Below are positions 1 to 7,942 of a DNA stretch of 64,000 nt, in pieces. The position numbers and the translations under genes are program-made. The notes below the pieces were generated by a model. The model was given only the letters and a program-made list of their open reading frames with translations. It was not told where the DNA came from and made no database searches. Within the stretch, counting starts at the first letter, position 1; each line of letters opens with the position of its first letter. The stretch lies in the NCBI GenBank assembly GCA_021775255.1, contig JAJFIA010000022.1, positions 1 to 64,000 of the forward strand, read 5' to 3'. Source of the DNA: Roseovarius sp. Its GTDB lineage: Bacteria > Pseudomonadota > Alphaproteobacteria > Rhodobacterales > Rhodobacteraceae.

Positions 1-360
1 TTCATGGGGATGAGCTTGACTGGCAAGGTCGCCCCTTACAAACAAGGTTTCGGCGCAATGATGCCAGACGTTTATCATGTGCCCTTCCCGATCGAGCTTC
101 ACGGGGTCTCAACCAAGGATGCGATGGGCGCGCTGAATAAATTGTTCAAAGCAGACCTTGATCCTGGCCGGGTAGCAGCAATTATCTTTGAACCGGTCCA
201 AGGGGAAGGCGGCTTTTACCCCGCTCCGCTTGAGCTTGTGAGAGAAGTTCGAGCTTTGTGTGACGAACACGGCATCGTCATGGTCGCTGATGAAATTCAG
301 ACGGGTTTTGCGCGGACCGGCAATCTGTTTGCGATGGACGGATATGTGGAGGGTGGCTGA
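1..360 (+). pseudogene. gabT: 4-aminobutyrate aminotransferase, 3'-truncated and cut by the window start
   Basis: The frame is open from base 1, so the gene begins upstream of the window. The visible 119 residues carry the hallmark region of class III PLP-dependent aminotransferases of the GabT type: the FEPVQGEGG block and the DEIQTGFARTG block, whose Asp contacts the PLP ring. GabT normally has about 420 residues. Here the reading frame stops a few residues after FAMDGY, before the PLP-binding lysine and the whole C-terminal domain. The sequence that follows is an unrelated glutathione S-transferase remnant on the other strand. I therefore read it as a disrupted gene that would be inactive. 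The alternative, that the break is an assembly error, cannot be excluded from sequence. Confidence 0.8.
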
Positions 361-469
361 AGACGATGACGCGACGATCGACGAAGGTCATGACGAACCG
401 ATCCCAGAGGCTGCCGTTGCACCCGCGCTGCATCGCCGTCCATGCGTCTCTGAAGAAACCTTGCGCGAA

Positions 470-750
470 CGGCATCCGCCGCGCCAGCGCGCTGCCACGA
501 CGGCGAAAGAACGCCTTGAGAAGCTGGTCATAGTCCGCCGAGACGGCTTTTCGGACGGAAGGTAGGGCCGCCAGTGCAGCGCGCCACTCAGGCACTTTCG
601 CAAGCCCGTCGAAAACTCCGAAATCATCGATCCGGTCGAAGGTGTCGAAATACCGAAAAACCGGTGCAAAGACGACATCGACCAGGCTGAATCGCACATC
701 GCCCCACCACGGACCAACGCCAAGCTGGCCCTCATCCCCGCAAAATCTCA
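470..750 (-). pseudogene. Glutathione S-transferase C-terminal domain remnant
   Basis: Read on the minus strand, about 85 residues resemble the all-helical C-terminal domain of glutathione S-transferases: a GDxxFSLVDVVFAP block (the usual N-capping box of this domain), then PEWRAALAALPSVRKAV and a terminal LLKAFFRRRGSALAR segment. No thioredoxin-like N-terminal domain (glutathione-binding site) precedes it, and the upstream sequence stops resembling GST near 750. The open frame runs on past the usual GST end into the gabT stretch. This is a fragment without catalytic half, joined directly to truncated gabT, which marks an old deletion or rearrangement. Confidence 0.6.
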
Positions 751-890
751 AAACTATGCTGGACGGTTCATTATTTGGTTTGAGCAGGGATCCGGCGCAC
801 TCCTGCCCAGACGGCATGAAGAAACGCGGGCCATGTAAATAATTCAGGACCGGCCCCAAGGCCATTCGCCTGGCTGAGCAGAAACCAGTA

Positions 891-1007
891 TTAAAGCGTT
901 TCGCCTTAAACCGGAGGCAGGGTTAAGGCGAAACGCCATGCAACATATCAGTGTTTCGCGCGTTTCACGACAAACCCGTTATTCAGGTTTATCGCGAAAC
1001 GCTTTAA
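891..1007. repeat. Palindromic interspersed repeat (REP/RUP-like), nested inverted repeats
   Basis: The outer arms 891-912 and 986-1007 are inverted copies that match at 20 of 22 positions (core TTAAAGCGTTTCGC). An inner inverted pair, 896-912 with 921-936, shares the same GCGTTTCGCCTTAAACC core. A third copy of GTTTCGCG lies at 952-959. The block can fold into a double hairpin or a long cruciform. It sits between the GST remnant and the 3' end of the deacetylase gene, where bacterial interspersed palindromes commonly lie. It contains no reading frame. Confidence 0.7.
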
Positions 1008-1082
1008 TTGATCTGACCGCACAGCCTTTCTGATCAAAGCCCTTCATGACTTTTTGCATTCGATGGCTGAAAGGCGAACCTT

Positions 1083-3356
1083 TCACGCCAGGGTTTTTCC
1101 GAGGATCAGTTTGGGGTCGCCCTCAGCATAGAAATCGGGGATCTCGGCCAGTTTGCAAAAGCCTGTCTTGCGGTAAAACGCCCGGGTCGTGGTGTATTTT
1201 TCTGTCCCCGAGGTTTCGGCAATCAGGCGTCGGGCCCCCATGGCACGCGCCGCAGCTTCGGTCCGGGCCAGGATTTCGCGGCCAAGCCCGGCACCCTGCT
1301 GGTCATTGGCGACAACGATCCAATAGAGATCGAAGGTGCCTTTGGTGCCCGGCGTTTCACCATAGCAGGCATAGCCCGCGATTTCGCCATCGCGCTCGGC
1401 GATGATGAAGTCGTAGCCCGAGACCTGGCCGCGCGCGACCCGTTCGATGACCAGTTCGGCGGAAATCTCGATCTCGGCGCTGCTGAACATGCCGGTGGCG
1501 GCAACCAGATTGCGGATGCGCTCGGCATCCTCGGCTGTAACCGCCTCGCGCCAGCGCAGTTCGGGCGGCGGTGCTTTGGCGGCGGGTTTTGCACCCGATT
1601 TTACGGGGGCGGCGCGGTGCGGCTTGGCGGCCTGCACGCCCTCGGCCAGACCCAGAAAGACATTGCGCGCATTGGTGCCAAGGGTGCGCACCCGGTAGCC
1701 CCCCTCTTGCACCACTACCGTGGGCAGGCCGGCGGCACCGATCATCCGCCCGATCTCGTGGAAATCGGCGGGGCGGTTGGCCCAGGTGCCGGTCGGGTCG
1801 CCCTTGCCGGTATCATAGCCAAGCGCCAGCACCAGAAAATCCGGGTCGTGTCGGGCGATGCGTTTCAGCCCTCGGGCGATGGCTTCGCGATGCTGTTCGG
1901 GTGTGATCGTCTCGGACAGCGGAATGTTGAGGTTATAGCCCGCGCCGCGGCCGCGCCCGGTCTCGCCGCGAAAACCGGTGAAATAGGGGTAGGCAAAGCT
2001 GGGATCGCCATGCACCGAGACAGTCAGCACATCGGCGCGGTCATAAAAGATGTCCTGCTGGCCGTTGCCGTGGTGATAATCGATGTCCAGGATCGCCACC
2101 CGGCCATGTTTGGACAGGTAATTCGCCGCAATCGCGGAATTGGCGAAATAGCAGAAGCCGCCGAAGGTTCGGCGTTCGGCGTGGTGACCCGGCGGGCGCA
2201 CCAGCGCATAGGAAAGCCGCGCCCCGCCCAGCACCTGATCGGCCGCCGTCAGCGCGCAATCGACCGCGTGGCGGGCTGCCGGATAGGCGTTGCGGTTGAT
2301 TGGCGTGAAGGTGTCGATGCACCAATAGCCCGCCAGCACCGAGCGTTCCTTGGGACGGCGGTTGATATTGCGAACCGGAAAGACGTAAGGATAGACCGAT
2401 TTGCCCTCGGGCACCTCGGCGCAGGCCTGTTTGATGTAATCGACCAGCCCGCCCTCATGAACCTCGCGGATCCAGCGCTCGGAATAATGCTTGGCCGGCA
2501 GGGTCTGGAACATGCCGGTTTTGTCCAGCTCCTTCAGGATAGCCTCGATCCGCACCGGGGATTCGACATAGCCATGTTCGCGAATGTGGTGGATCATGTG
2601 CTTGTCATTGACCACCAGCGGAATGCTGATCGTCGGCTTGGACTTGGGTTTTGCTGTCGGCTCACCATAGCGCGCGGGGCGCAGGCCGGGTTTGCCACCG
2701 CGCACCGATTCGACGACCTTGCGGATGTAGTCCTCCGGGCAGAGATTGCCATATTTGCGGCGCAGGATCGCCTCGACGATCACCGCCAGTTCCGCCGGTT
2801 TCGGCAGTTTGAACCGGTCCAGCCCATCAAACATCAGATAGGGCGCGTCGGTATCGCCGGGCGATAGCGGGGTTTCATAGGCGCTGCCGGTGATCGGATA
2901 TGCGGCGTAGCGTTCGTAGAATTTCAGCCGCGCCTCGTTCTGCCGCCGGGTCTTGGCATTGGGGCTGAGGGCCGGGTCGTCGGGCAGGCATTCAAAGAAC
3001 ATCCCGTGCGAGCCCAGCTGTTCGCGCGCCTCATCGCGCACCTCTTGATAGAGCGCATCGCCGATGCCGCCACCGCTGCGCCCCAAGGCGGTGGCGATGG
3101 TGTCGAGATAGGCGAATTTCAGGTCGGGAAAATACAGCAGCAGGGCAAAGGCGCGCATGGTGCCATGGCCATTTTCGGCGACAAAAATCTCCGACACGAA
3201 GCCGGTTTTCAGCGGGTCATCCAACTGCGTCGGCAGCTTGGCGATCATCTCCTCATCCATGCCGGGAAATTGCGCGCGCAGGATAGTCTGGATATCGGCG
3301 ACGGTGGCGCGGCTGGCAGGGCGTTTGGCGTCTTTCAGTTTGCGGATACGCAGCAT
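1083..3356 (-). CDS. GNAT - histone-deacetylase-like - GNAT fusion protein
   Basis: Three domains can be seen in 757 residues. An N-terminal GNAT-like acyltransferase (about 1-230, with a GRSGGGIG acetyl-CoA loop) is followed by an arginase/deacetylase-fold amidohydrolase (about 260-590) and a second GNAT domain (about 605-757, with the QQGAGLGREIL loop). The middle domain keeps the class II HDAC/acetylpolyamine amidohydrolase signature: PPGHHAE near 385 and DIDYHHGNGQQ near 424, supplying the catalytic His pair and zinc ligands. It could therefore both add and remove acyl groups on an amine substrate. I chose the ATG at 3356 because it follows the upstream gene's TGA by one base, a translational-coupling arrangement; an upstream ATG at 3401 would lengthen it by 15 residues. 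It is the last gene of the kamA operon. Substrate unknown. Confidence 0.85.
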   Translation of the reverse strand: MLRIRKLKDAKRPASRATVADIQTILRAQFPGMDEEMIAKLPTQLDDPLKTGFVSEIFVAENGHGTMRAFALLLYFPDLKFAYLDTIATALGRSGGGIGDALYQEVRDEAREQLGSHGMFFECLPDDPALSPNAKTRRQNEARLKFYERYAAYPITGSAYETPLSPGDTDAPYLMFDGLDRFKLPKPAELAVIVEAILRRKYGNLCPEDYIRKVVESVRGGKPGLRPARYGEPTAKPKSKPTISIPLVVNDKHMIHHIREHGYVESPVRIEAILKELDKTGMFQTLPAKHYSERWIREVHEGGLVDYIKQACAEVPEGKSVYPYVFPVRNINRRPKERSVLAGYWCIDTFTPINRNAYPAARHAVDCALTAADQVLGGARLSYALVRPPGHHAERRTFGGFCYFANSAIAANYLSKHGRVAILDIDYHHGNGQQDIFYDRADVLTVSVHGDPSFAYPYFTGFRGETGRGRGAGYNLNIPLSETITPEQHREAIARGLKRIARHDPDFLVLALGYDTGKGDPTGTWANRPADFHEIGRMIGAAGLPTVVVQEGGYRVRTLGTNARNVFLGLAEGVQAAKPHRAAPVKSGAKPAAKAPPPELRWREAVTAEDAERIRNLVAATGMFSSAEIEISAELVIERVARGQVSGYDFIIAERDGEIAGYACYGETPGTKGTFDLYWIVVANDQQGAGLGREILARTEAAARAMGARRLIAETSGTEKYTTTRAFYRKTGFCKLAEIPDFYAEGDPKLILGKTLA

Positions 3357-3357
3357 T

Positions 3358-4344
3358 TCAGGCGGCCTTTGAGTGTGATAGGCAAGCGGAATCAAGAACA
3401 TGCGCGATCAGCGCGTCATACTCGATGCCAGCTTGCAGGGCGGTGGCGACAAAGCCCGCGTCGCGGGCCAGGCATGGGTTGGTATTGACCTCGAGCACCA
3501 GCGGCTGGCCGCTTTGGGTGACACGGAAATCAACGCGGGCATAACCGGTTAGGCCAAAGGCGTGCCAGCAGGCCAGCGCATGGCGAGCCAGATCGGCGGC
3601 CAGCGCGGGGTCTTGCACCTCAAGCCCGAAACGGCGCGGCGTATTGTGGTAGGCGTGGCTGTCGGCGTCCCACTTGGCGGCATAATCGACGATCTTGGGC
3701 TGATCGTCAGGTAAGGTATCAAACAGGATTTCGGGGATCGGCAGCATCCGCACGCCCTGTGCATCCTGCAACAGCGCCACGTTGAATTCGCGGCCCGCAA
3801 CATAGGCCTCGGCAAAGAAACGCCCGCCGAACCGCACCTCGCGGGCGGTGATCTCGGCATGCGCCTGCGCTCCCATCACGACAGAACCCGCATCAATGCC
3901 CAGCGAGGCGTGCTCGCTGTCAGACTTGACAATCACCCGCGTGGGGGCCGGAACATCTTCGCCCGCCTCCCACCAGAGCGGCGTCGGGATGTCGGATGCG
4001 GCCATCAGGCGCTTACTGGCGGTCTTGGATAGGGCCGCAGTCAGCGCAGCGGCACTGCAACCGGTATAACGCAGGCCGAGCTCCTGCATCAGGCGCACCG
4101 GCTGATCGGCGCGGGTGGCATCACCCGCGACCGCCTCGGCCATGTTGAACACGACCATAGGGCGGCGTGCGGCCAGCGCGCGCAGCGGTGCAAAATCGCT
4201 GCCGATATCGATCACCTCGGTCTTGTGACCCAGCCGGGCAAGCGCTGCGGCGATGTCAACAGCGGTATCGACGGTATCCTGTTCGTCCGGCCGGTCGGGC
4301 CGGGCCGCGTGGATCACCGGCACATATGCCCCGGCGGCGATCAT
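3358..4344 (-). CDS. ATP-grasp ligase, D-Ala-D-Ala ligase-like (second copy)
   Basis: A 328-residue ATP-grasp enzyme related to D-alanine-D-alanine ligase. Visible are an N-terminal Rossmann-like part, the central ATP-grasp region with VIVKSDSEHASLGID and GREFNVALL, and the C-terminal metal-binding block RVDFRV...LEVNTNPCL, which supplies the Glu/Asn Mg2+ ligands. Family members ligate a carboxylate (as acyl phosphate) to an amine. It overlaps the preceding gene by four bases (ATGA) and abuts the next, so the pair is co-translated. With two paralogous ligases beside an aminomutase, a role in peptide-bond formation on a non-standard amino acid is more likely than cell-wall Ddl; that is inference. 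Confidence 0.85.
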   Translation of the reverse strand: MIAAGAYVPVIHAARPDRPDEQDTVDTAVDIAAALARLGHKTEVIDIGSDFAPLRALAARRPMVVFNMAEAVAGDATRADQPVRLMQELGLRYTGCSAAALTAALSKTASKRLMAASDIPTPLWWEAGEDVPAPTRVIVKSDSEHASLGIDAGSVVMGAQAHAEITAREVRFGGRFFAEAYVAGREFNVALLQDAQGVRMLPIPEILFDTLPDDQPKIVDYAAKWDADSHAYHNTPRRFGLEVQDPALAADLARHALACWHAFGLTGYARVDFRVTQSGQPLVLEVNTNPCLARDAGFVATALQAGIEYDALIAHVLDSACLSHSKAA

Positions 4345-5348
4345 TCAGCGGCCTCAAGAGCGCGCCCTTGCGCCAGCCCAAGACGATCACAGGCTGCATC
4401 AAGGATCTGACCGATCAGCCAGTCGAAATCATGGCCCGCCATTTCGGCAATCATCGGCAGGTCGGAATGCACCGGGTTCAGCCCGGCAATCGGGTTTACC
4501 TCCAGAAACTGTGGCATGTGGTCCGCGTTTGAGCGCATGTCGATGCGCGCGGCATCGCGGCACTCCAGCGCGCGGTAGGCGGCCAGCGCGGCTTCCCCGG
4601 CCAATTGCGCCTCGGCGTCATGGGCCAGATGATAGGTCACGCGCTCCTCGGAATTTTCCTTGTTGTCAAAGGAATAGACTTGATCGGCCAGCTCTGGCCG
4701 GATCATGATCTCCAGTACGCCAATGACCCGCGCCGCAGCCCCGTTGCCCAGAATCGCGACAGTGAATTCGCGGCCCGGCAGAAAGGTTTCGGCAATGACG
4801 GGCTGTGCAAAACGCTGCGTCAGCGCCGCAATGATCTTTGCCAGTTCCGCGCGGTGTTGCACCACAGAGGCAGCAGCGCAGCCCTTGCCGGTGCCCTCTG
4901 CCAGCGGCTTGATGAAGAGTGGAAACGGCAGATCGACCGCCTCCGCAAGCTCGGCCCGATCCAGCACCATGAACGGCGCGGTCGGAATGCCCTGATCGCG
5001 CACCAGCCGCTTGGCCATCGCCTTGTCCAGCGTCACTGCCATCGTCAGCGGATCGGAAAAGGCATATGGCTGGTCGAACATTTCGCACAATGCAGGCACC
5101 TGCGCCTCGCGCGAGCGGCCCTTCAGCCCCTCGGCAATCGAGAACACCAGATCCCAACGCTCGCCCGCCGCCAGCCGCCGGGCCAGCGCCTGACCGCGCC
5201 CGATACGGTCGATCTGCGCCCCCTGACGGGTCAACGCATCCGCGATGCCGTCAATGGTGACGGCGGCGTCGAACTCGGCCAGATCGACGGGGTCATAGCC
5301 CTCGGCGAGATAATCCTCGCGGGCGTCATAGACAAAACCGATGCGCAT
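4341..5348 (-). CDS. ATP-grasp ligase, D-Ala-D-Ala ligase-like (first copy)
   Basis: A 335-residue ATP-grasp protein. It shows the N-terminal domain with a GLKGRSREAQVPALCE segment (as in Ddl substrate loops), the central FIKPLAEGTGKGCAAASVV nucleotide-binding loop, PGREFTVAIL, and the C-terminal RIDMRSN...FLEVNPIAGLNP metal site. Those features place it in the Ddl-like ATP-grasp group, but the spacing and the neighbours are not those of a mur/ddl cluster. It starts one base downstream of the kamA stop (5350) and overlaps the second ligase by ATGA, so the operon reads kamA - ligase - ligase - GNAT/deacetylase. Exact substrates cannot be told from sequence. Confidence 0.85.
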   Translation of the reverse strand: MRIGFVYDAREDYLAEGYDPVDLAEFDAAVTIDGIADALTRQGAQIDRIGRGQALARRLAAGERWDLVFSIAEGLKGRSREAQVPALCEMFDQPYAFSDPLTMAVTLDKAMAKRLVRDQGIPTAPFMVLDRAELAEAVDLPFPLFIKPLAEGTGKGCAAASVVQHRAELAKIIAALTQRFAQPVIAETFLPGREFTVAILGNGAAARVIGVLEIMIRPELADQVYSFDNKENSEERVTYHLAHDAEAQLAGEAALAAYRALECRDAARIDMRSNADHMPQFLEVNPIAGLNPVHSDLPMIAEMAGHDFDWLIGQILDAACDRLGLAQGRALEAAE

Positions 5349-5349
5349 T

Positions 5350-6663
5350 CTACAAATCCTTCAGGTATTGGGCAGGAACGACGCGGTCGGCGCCCAGAGT
5401 TCCGCCCTTGTCGGGGTAACGATAAACCCCGCCCTCGAAATTGCGCAGCAACAGATCATCGCCATCGCGGCCCACCAGATATTCCGGAAGCAACGGGATC
5501 TTGCCGCCGCCGCCGGGCGCGTCGATCACGAACTGCGGCACCGCATAGCCGGTGGTGTGGCCGCGCAGCCCCTCGATGATCTCGATGCCTTTTTCCACCG
5601 GCGTGCGGAATTGCGCGGAACCGCTGATCGGGTCGCATTGATACAGGTAGTAAGGCTTGACCCGATGGTGCAGCAGCCCCTGCATCAGCTCGGTCATCAC
5701 CGGCACGTTGTCGTTGATGCCCTTCAGGATGACCGTCTGACTGCCCAGCGGAATACCGGCATCGGCCAGCCGCGAGGTAGATTTTGCCACCTCGGGGGTC
5801 AGCTCGGTGGGGTGGGTGAAATGCAGGCTCATCCACAGCGGGTGGTGTTTTTTCAACACCCTGACCAGAGCGCGCGTCACCCGCATCGGTAAAACCGTCG
5901 GCACCTTGGTGCCGATGCGGATGAACTCCACATGTTTGATCGCCCGAAGACGGCCAAGCAGATAGTCCAGCTTGTCATCCGACAGCGTCAGCGGATCGCC
6001 CCCCGACAACAGCACGTCGCGGATTTTCGGGTGCGCCTCGATATAGGCCAGCGCGCTTTCCCACTGGCTGCGCGAAAAGCTGTATTCGCCGCCCGCCTCG
6101 CCCACCATGCGCGAGCGCGTGCAATAGCGGCAGTAGGTTGAACAGGTGCCGGTAGTCAGGAACAGCACCCTGTCGGGATAGCGGTGCACTAGACCGGGTA
6201 CGGCGGTGTCGTGGTCTTCGCCCAAAGGATCGTCGGCCTCGCCGGGGACACGCAGATATTCCTGCCCGACCGGAATATGCGTCCGGCGCAGCGGGTCAGA
6301 AGCGTCATGCCGGTCCATAAGGCTGGCGTAATAGGGTGTTATGCCCACTGGCAGCGACCCGTTGTGGCGCACCACGGCAGAGCGTTCGTCATCCGACAGG
6401 GTAAAAATGCGCTCCAGCTCGGCCTGGGTGCGAATGCGCGCCCGCAACTGCCAGCGCCAATCGGCCCATTGCATCGCATCCACATCGGGAAAGAACGCCT
6501 TGCGGAACGCTTTTGCGCCCGGCCCCATGGGAAAGGATTCGCGCACCGGTGGCGCTGCCCGGACAGGTCGTCCGTTCAGTGCCTTGTTGCCAGCGATGTA
6601 GGTGGTACTTGGAGGTTCCTCAGCTTCCGCGAAGGCCTGCGATCTGTTATCGGCATCGGTCAT
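5350..6663 (-). CDS. kamA: Lysine 2,3-aminomutase (radical SAM, PLP-dependent)
   Basis: The 437-residue protein carries the radical-SAM cluster motif CxxxCxxC (C174, C178, C181 within GTCSTYCRYCTR), the SGGDPL SAM-binding motif, and near the C terminus the APGGGGKIPL block whose lysine binds PLP in lysine 2,3-aminomutases. The family converts L-lysine to L-beta-lysine. I start at the ATG at 6663, preceded by AAGGAG at a normal distance; the frame stays open upstream to 6837, but that extension does not look like the family. It heads the four-gene operon ending at 1083. EpmB, the EF-P modification relative, is shorter and lacks this setting, so a metabolic aminomutase is more likely. Confidence 0.9.
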   Translation of the reverse strand: MTDADNRSQAFAEAEEPPSTTYIAGNKALNGRPVRAAPPVRESFPMGPGAKAFRKAFFPDVDAMQWADWRWQLRARIRTQAELERIFTLSDDERSAVVRHNGSLPVGITPYYASLMDRHDASDPLRRTHIPVGQEYLRVPGEADDPLGEDHDTAVPGLVHRYPDRVLFLTTGTCSTYCRYCTRSRMVGEAGGEYSFSRSQWESALAYIEAHPKIRDVLLSGGDPLTLSDDKLDYLLGRLRAIKHVEFIRIGTKVPTVLPMRVTRALVRVLKKHHPLWMSLHFTHPTELTPEVAKSTSRLADAGIPLGSQTVILKGINDNVPVMTELMQGLLHHRVKPYYLYQCDPISGSAQFRTPVEKGIEIIEGLRGHTTGYAVPQFVIDAPGGGGKIPLLPEYLVGRDGDDLLLRNFEGGVYRYPDKGGTLGADRVVPAQYLKDL

Positions 6664-7304
6664 TTCTGGCCTGGCTCCTTGTTCTGGTGTGCCGTCGCGC
6701 GATAATCGTCGATGCTGGCGCACAACCTGAACTGAATCGCAAATATACCCAATCAGGATTTTTTCAAGCGTTTTTTTCGAGTCCCGCACCGGCCTGGGCA
6801 TTGTTTTCCACAGCAATCCGGAACACAGCAAATTCACGGCAGAGAGCGCGGATTGAAAATCTAAATATGTAACTGATTATAAACGGGTTTTACATGAAAA
6901 ATAATGTTTGTGAACTGGCGGCTAACCTGTTTCAATATGGCGGGATACCACTATTTATTTCGGTCAAAGCCCAGGCTCGTCTAATCATCGGATGAAAACT
7001 GCCTGATCCGCCCTTCCACCGATATTCAGACGGAGCAAAAATTGGCAGATTGGGTGTTTTGCACGTTGCCAGTGCCTCTCATGACGGAATCTGTTTCGCT
7101 ATGGGGCGGAATGTGATCATAGCAGGATGCTGTCACGGGATTTGTCACGGGGCCAGATGCAAAGCGATATGCGGGGCATCGCGGTAATTGGCTTTGAGTG
7201 ACCGCGAAACGCGATTCTTTGCACGTGGCTGCATGCCGCTGCCTGCTTATGTGAGCTGGTACGGTTTTTCCGGTCCGGTGTTGATGTGGTGTTGATGTAG
7301 ACTG
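6664..7304. other. Gene-free, AT-richer region upstream of kamA
   Basis: About 640 bases between kamA and the tRNA remnant with no credible gene. The stretch 6730-7000 is distinctly AT-rich and should hold the leftward promoter of the kamA operon; I see no single unambiguous -35/-10 pair. A minus-strand open frame at 7026-7415 begins inside the tRNA remnant and is a translation artefact of tRNA sequence. Confidence 0.5.
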
Positions 7305-7349
7305 CAAACGCTTAAAACCCGACTGATTAAGTCGGGTTTTAAGCGTTTG
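7305..7349 (-). terminator. Intrinsic terminator behind the tRNA gene
   Basis: A perfect 20-bp inverted repeat (7305-7324 and 7330-7349) with a 5-base loop; the stem holds the ACCCGACT/AGTCGGGT core flanked by A/T tracts, so it works as a terminator in either direction. It lies 17 bases past the 3' end of the tRNA remnant and would have ended tRNA transcription. Confidence 0.85.
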
Positions 7350-7366
7350 ATTCGGCTCAGTAATAT

Positions 7367-7411
7367 TGGTTGCGGGAGTAGGATTTGAACCTACGACCTT
7401 CAGGTTATGAG
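7367..7411 (-). tRNA. tRNA-Met (initiator-type) 3' part only: attachment-site remnant
   Basis: On the minus strand the 45 bases run from the anticodon loop (CAT anticodon, read from 7409-7407) through the anticodon 3' stem, variable loop, T arm (GGTTCAAATCC) and acceptor 3' strand, ending in an encoded CCA at 7369-7367. The T-arm and acceptor sequences match initiator tRNA-Met of alphaproteobacteria. Directly 5' of the anticodon loop, the D arm and the 5' acceptor strand are missing and unrelated sequence begins. Such 3' ends are the usual left-behind half when a tyrosine-recombinase element inserts into a tRNA gene, so I read this as attL; the complete tRNA gene should lie at the other border, beyond 64000. 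Confidence 0.8.
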
Positions 7412-7942
7412 TCATGGCGAACGAACCATGAACAATCCCTCAGAGTCGCGCTATTCTTCGCGTTTTCAGTGGCTTGCGACCCCAGGCCCCGGGTCGTCAC
7501 TACGCCGGTTTTCGAAAGATACCGCAGCGAACCTCTCCCTCTTGCTTCCACCATGCTTCCACGCGGGCAAAGATTGATGCTCCGGTAGCAGGGCAATCAT
7601 CGCCCCTTTGGTCGGGCGCGAGACAGAGCAGCATTCACTCGACTATCGCCCGGTGAACTGCGGCTTAAAACGCAAACATACCGCGTTAAGATTTCGGTAT
7701 TTCGCGCCCGGAGCATGACACTGAGCTAAGGCACGGCCCACTCCGGATATTCGTCAATTTTGCAGCATTTTGGTTGGTTAGATTATTGCTGTGTGGACAT
7801 TGCGTCTATCATATCCACTTCCATGAAAGTCAGCTTCCCTCCAAATCAAATCTCACCGTTTAAAGTCAATCGTCGATTTACCGTAATGCGGAATAGTTTT
7901 GTCGACATCAAAGCTGACCGTTCGGTGAGCGCAATATGATGA
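7412..7942. other. Gene-free left end of the island
   Basis: About 530 bases between the tRNA remnant and tcmP. Short open frames exist on both strands, but none has a ribosome-binding site or recognisable sequence. Around 7688-7745 a stretch reads on the minus strand like the 5' part of a tRNA (CTTAGCTCAG), too degenerate to call a gene. Confidence 0.5.

Noticed and set aside
1617..2867. 416-codon open frame on the plus strand
   Set aside because: Lies antisense to the deacetylase gene; no ribosome site, composition of a GC-rich shadow frame.
5456..5836. Internal frames inside the kamA operon
   Set aside because: Out of phase with well-conserved enzyme motifs; shadows.
7026..7415. Open frame on the minus strand (129 codons)
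   Set aside because: It starts inside the tRNA-Met remnant and spans its terminator; the first residues are the translation of tRNA sequence, a known artefact.
7688..7745. tRNA-like 5' sequence (CTTAGCTCAG on the minus strand)
   Set aside because: Only the D-arm-like decamer is convincing; no anticodon arm or T arm can be folded. At most a decayed fragment.
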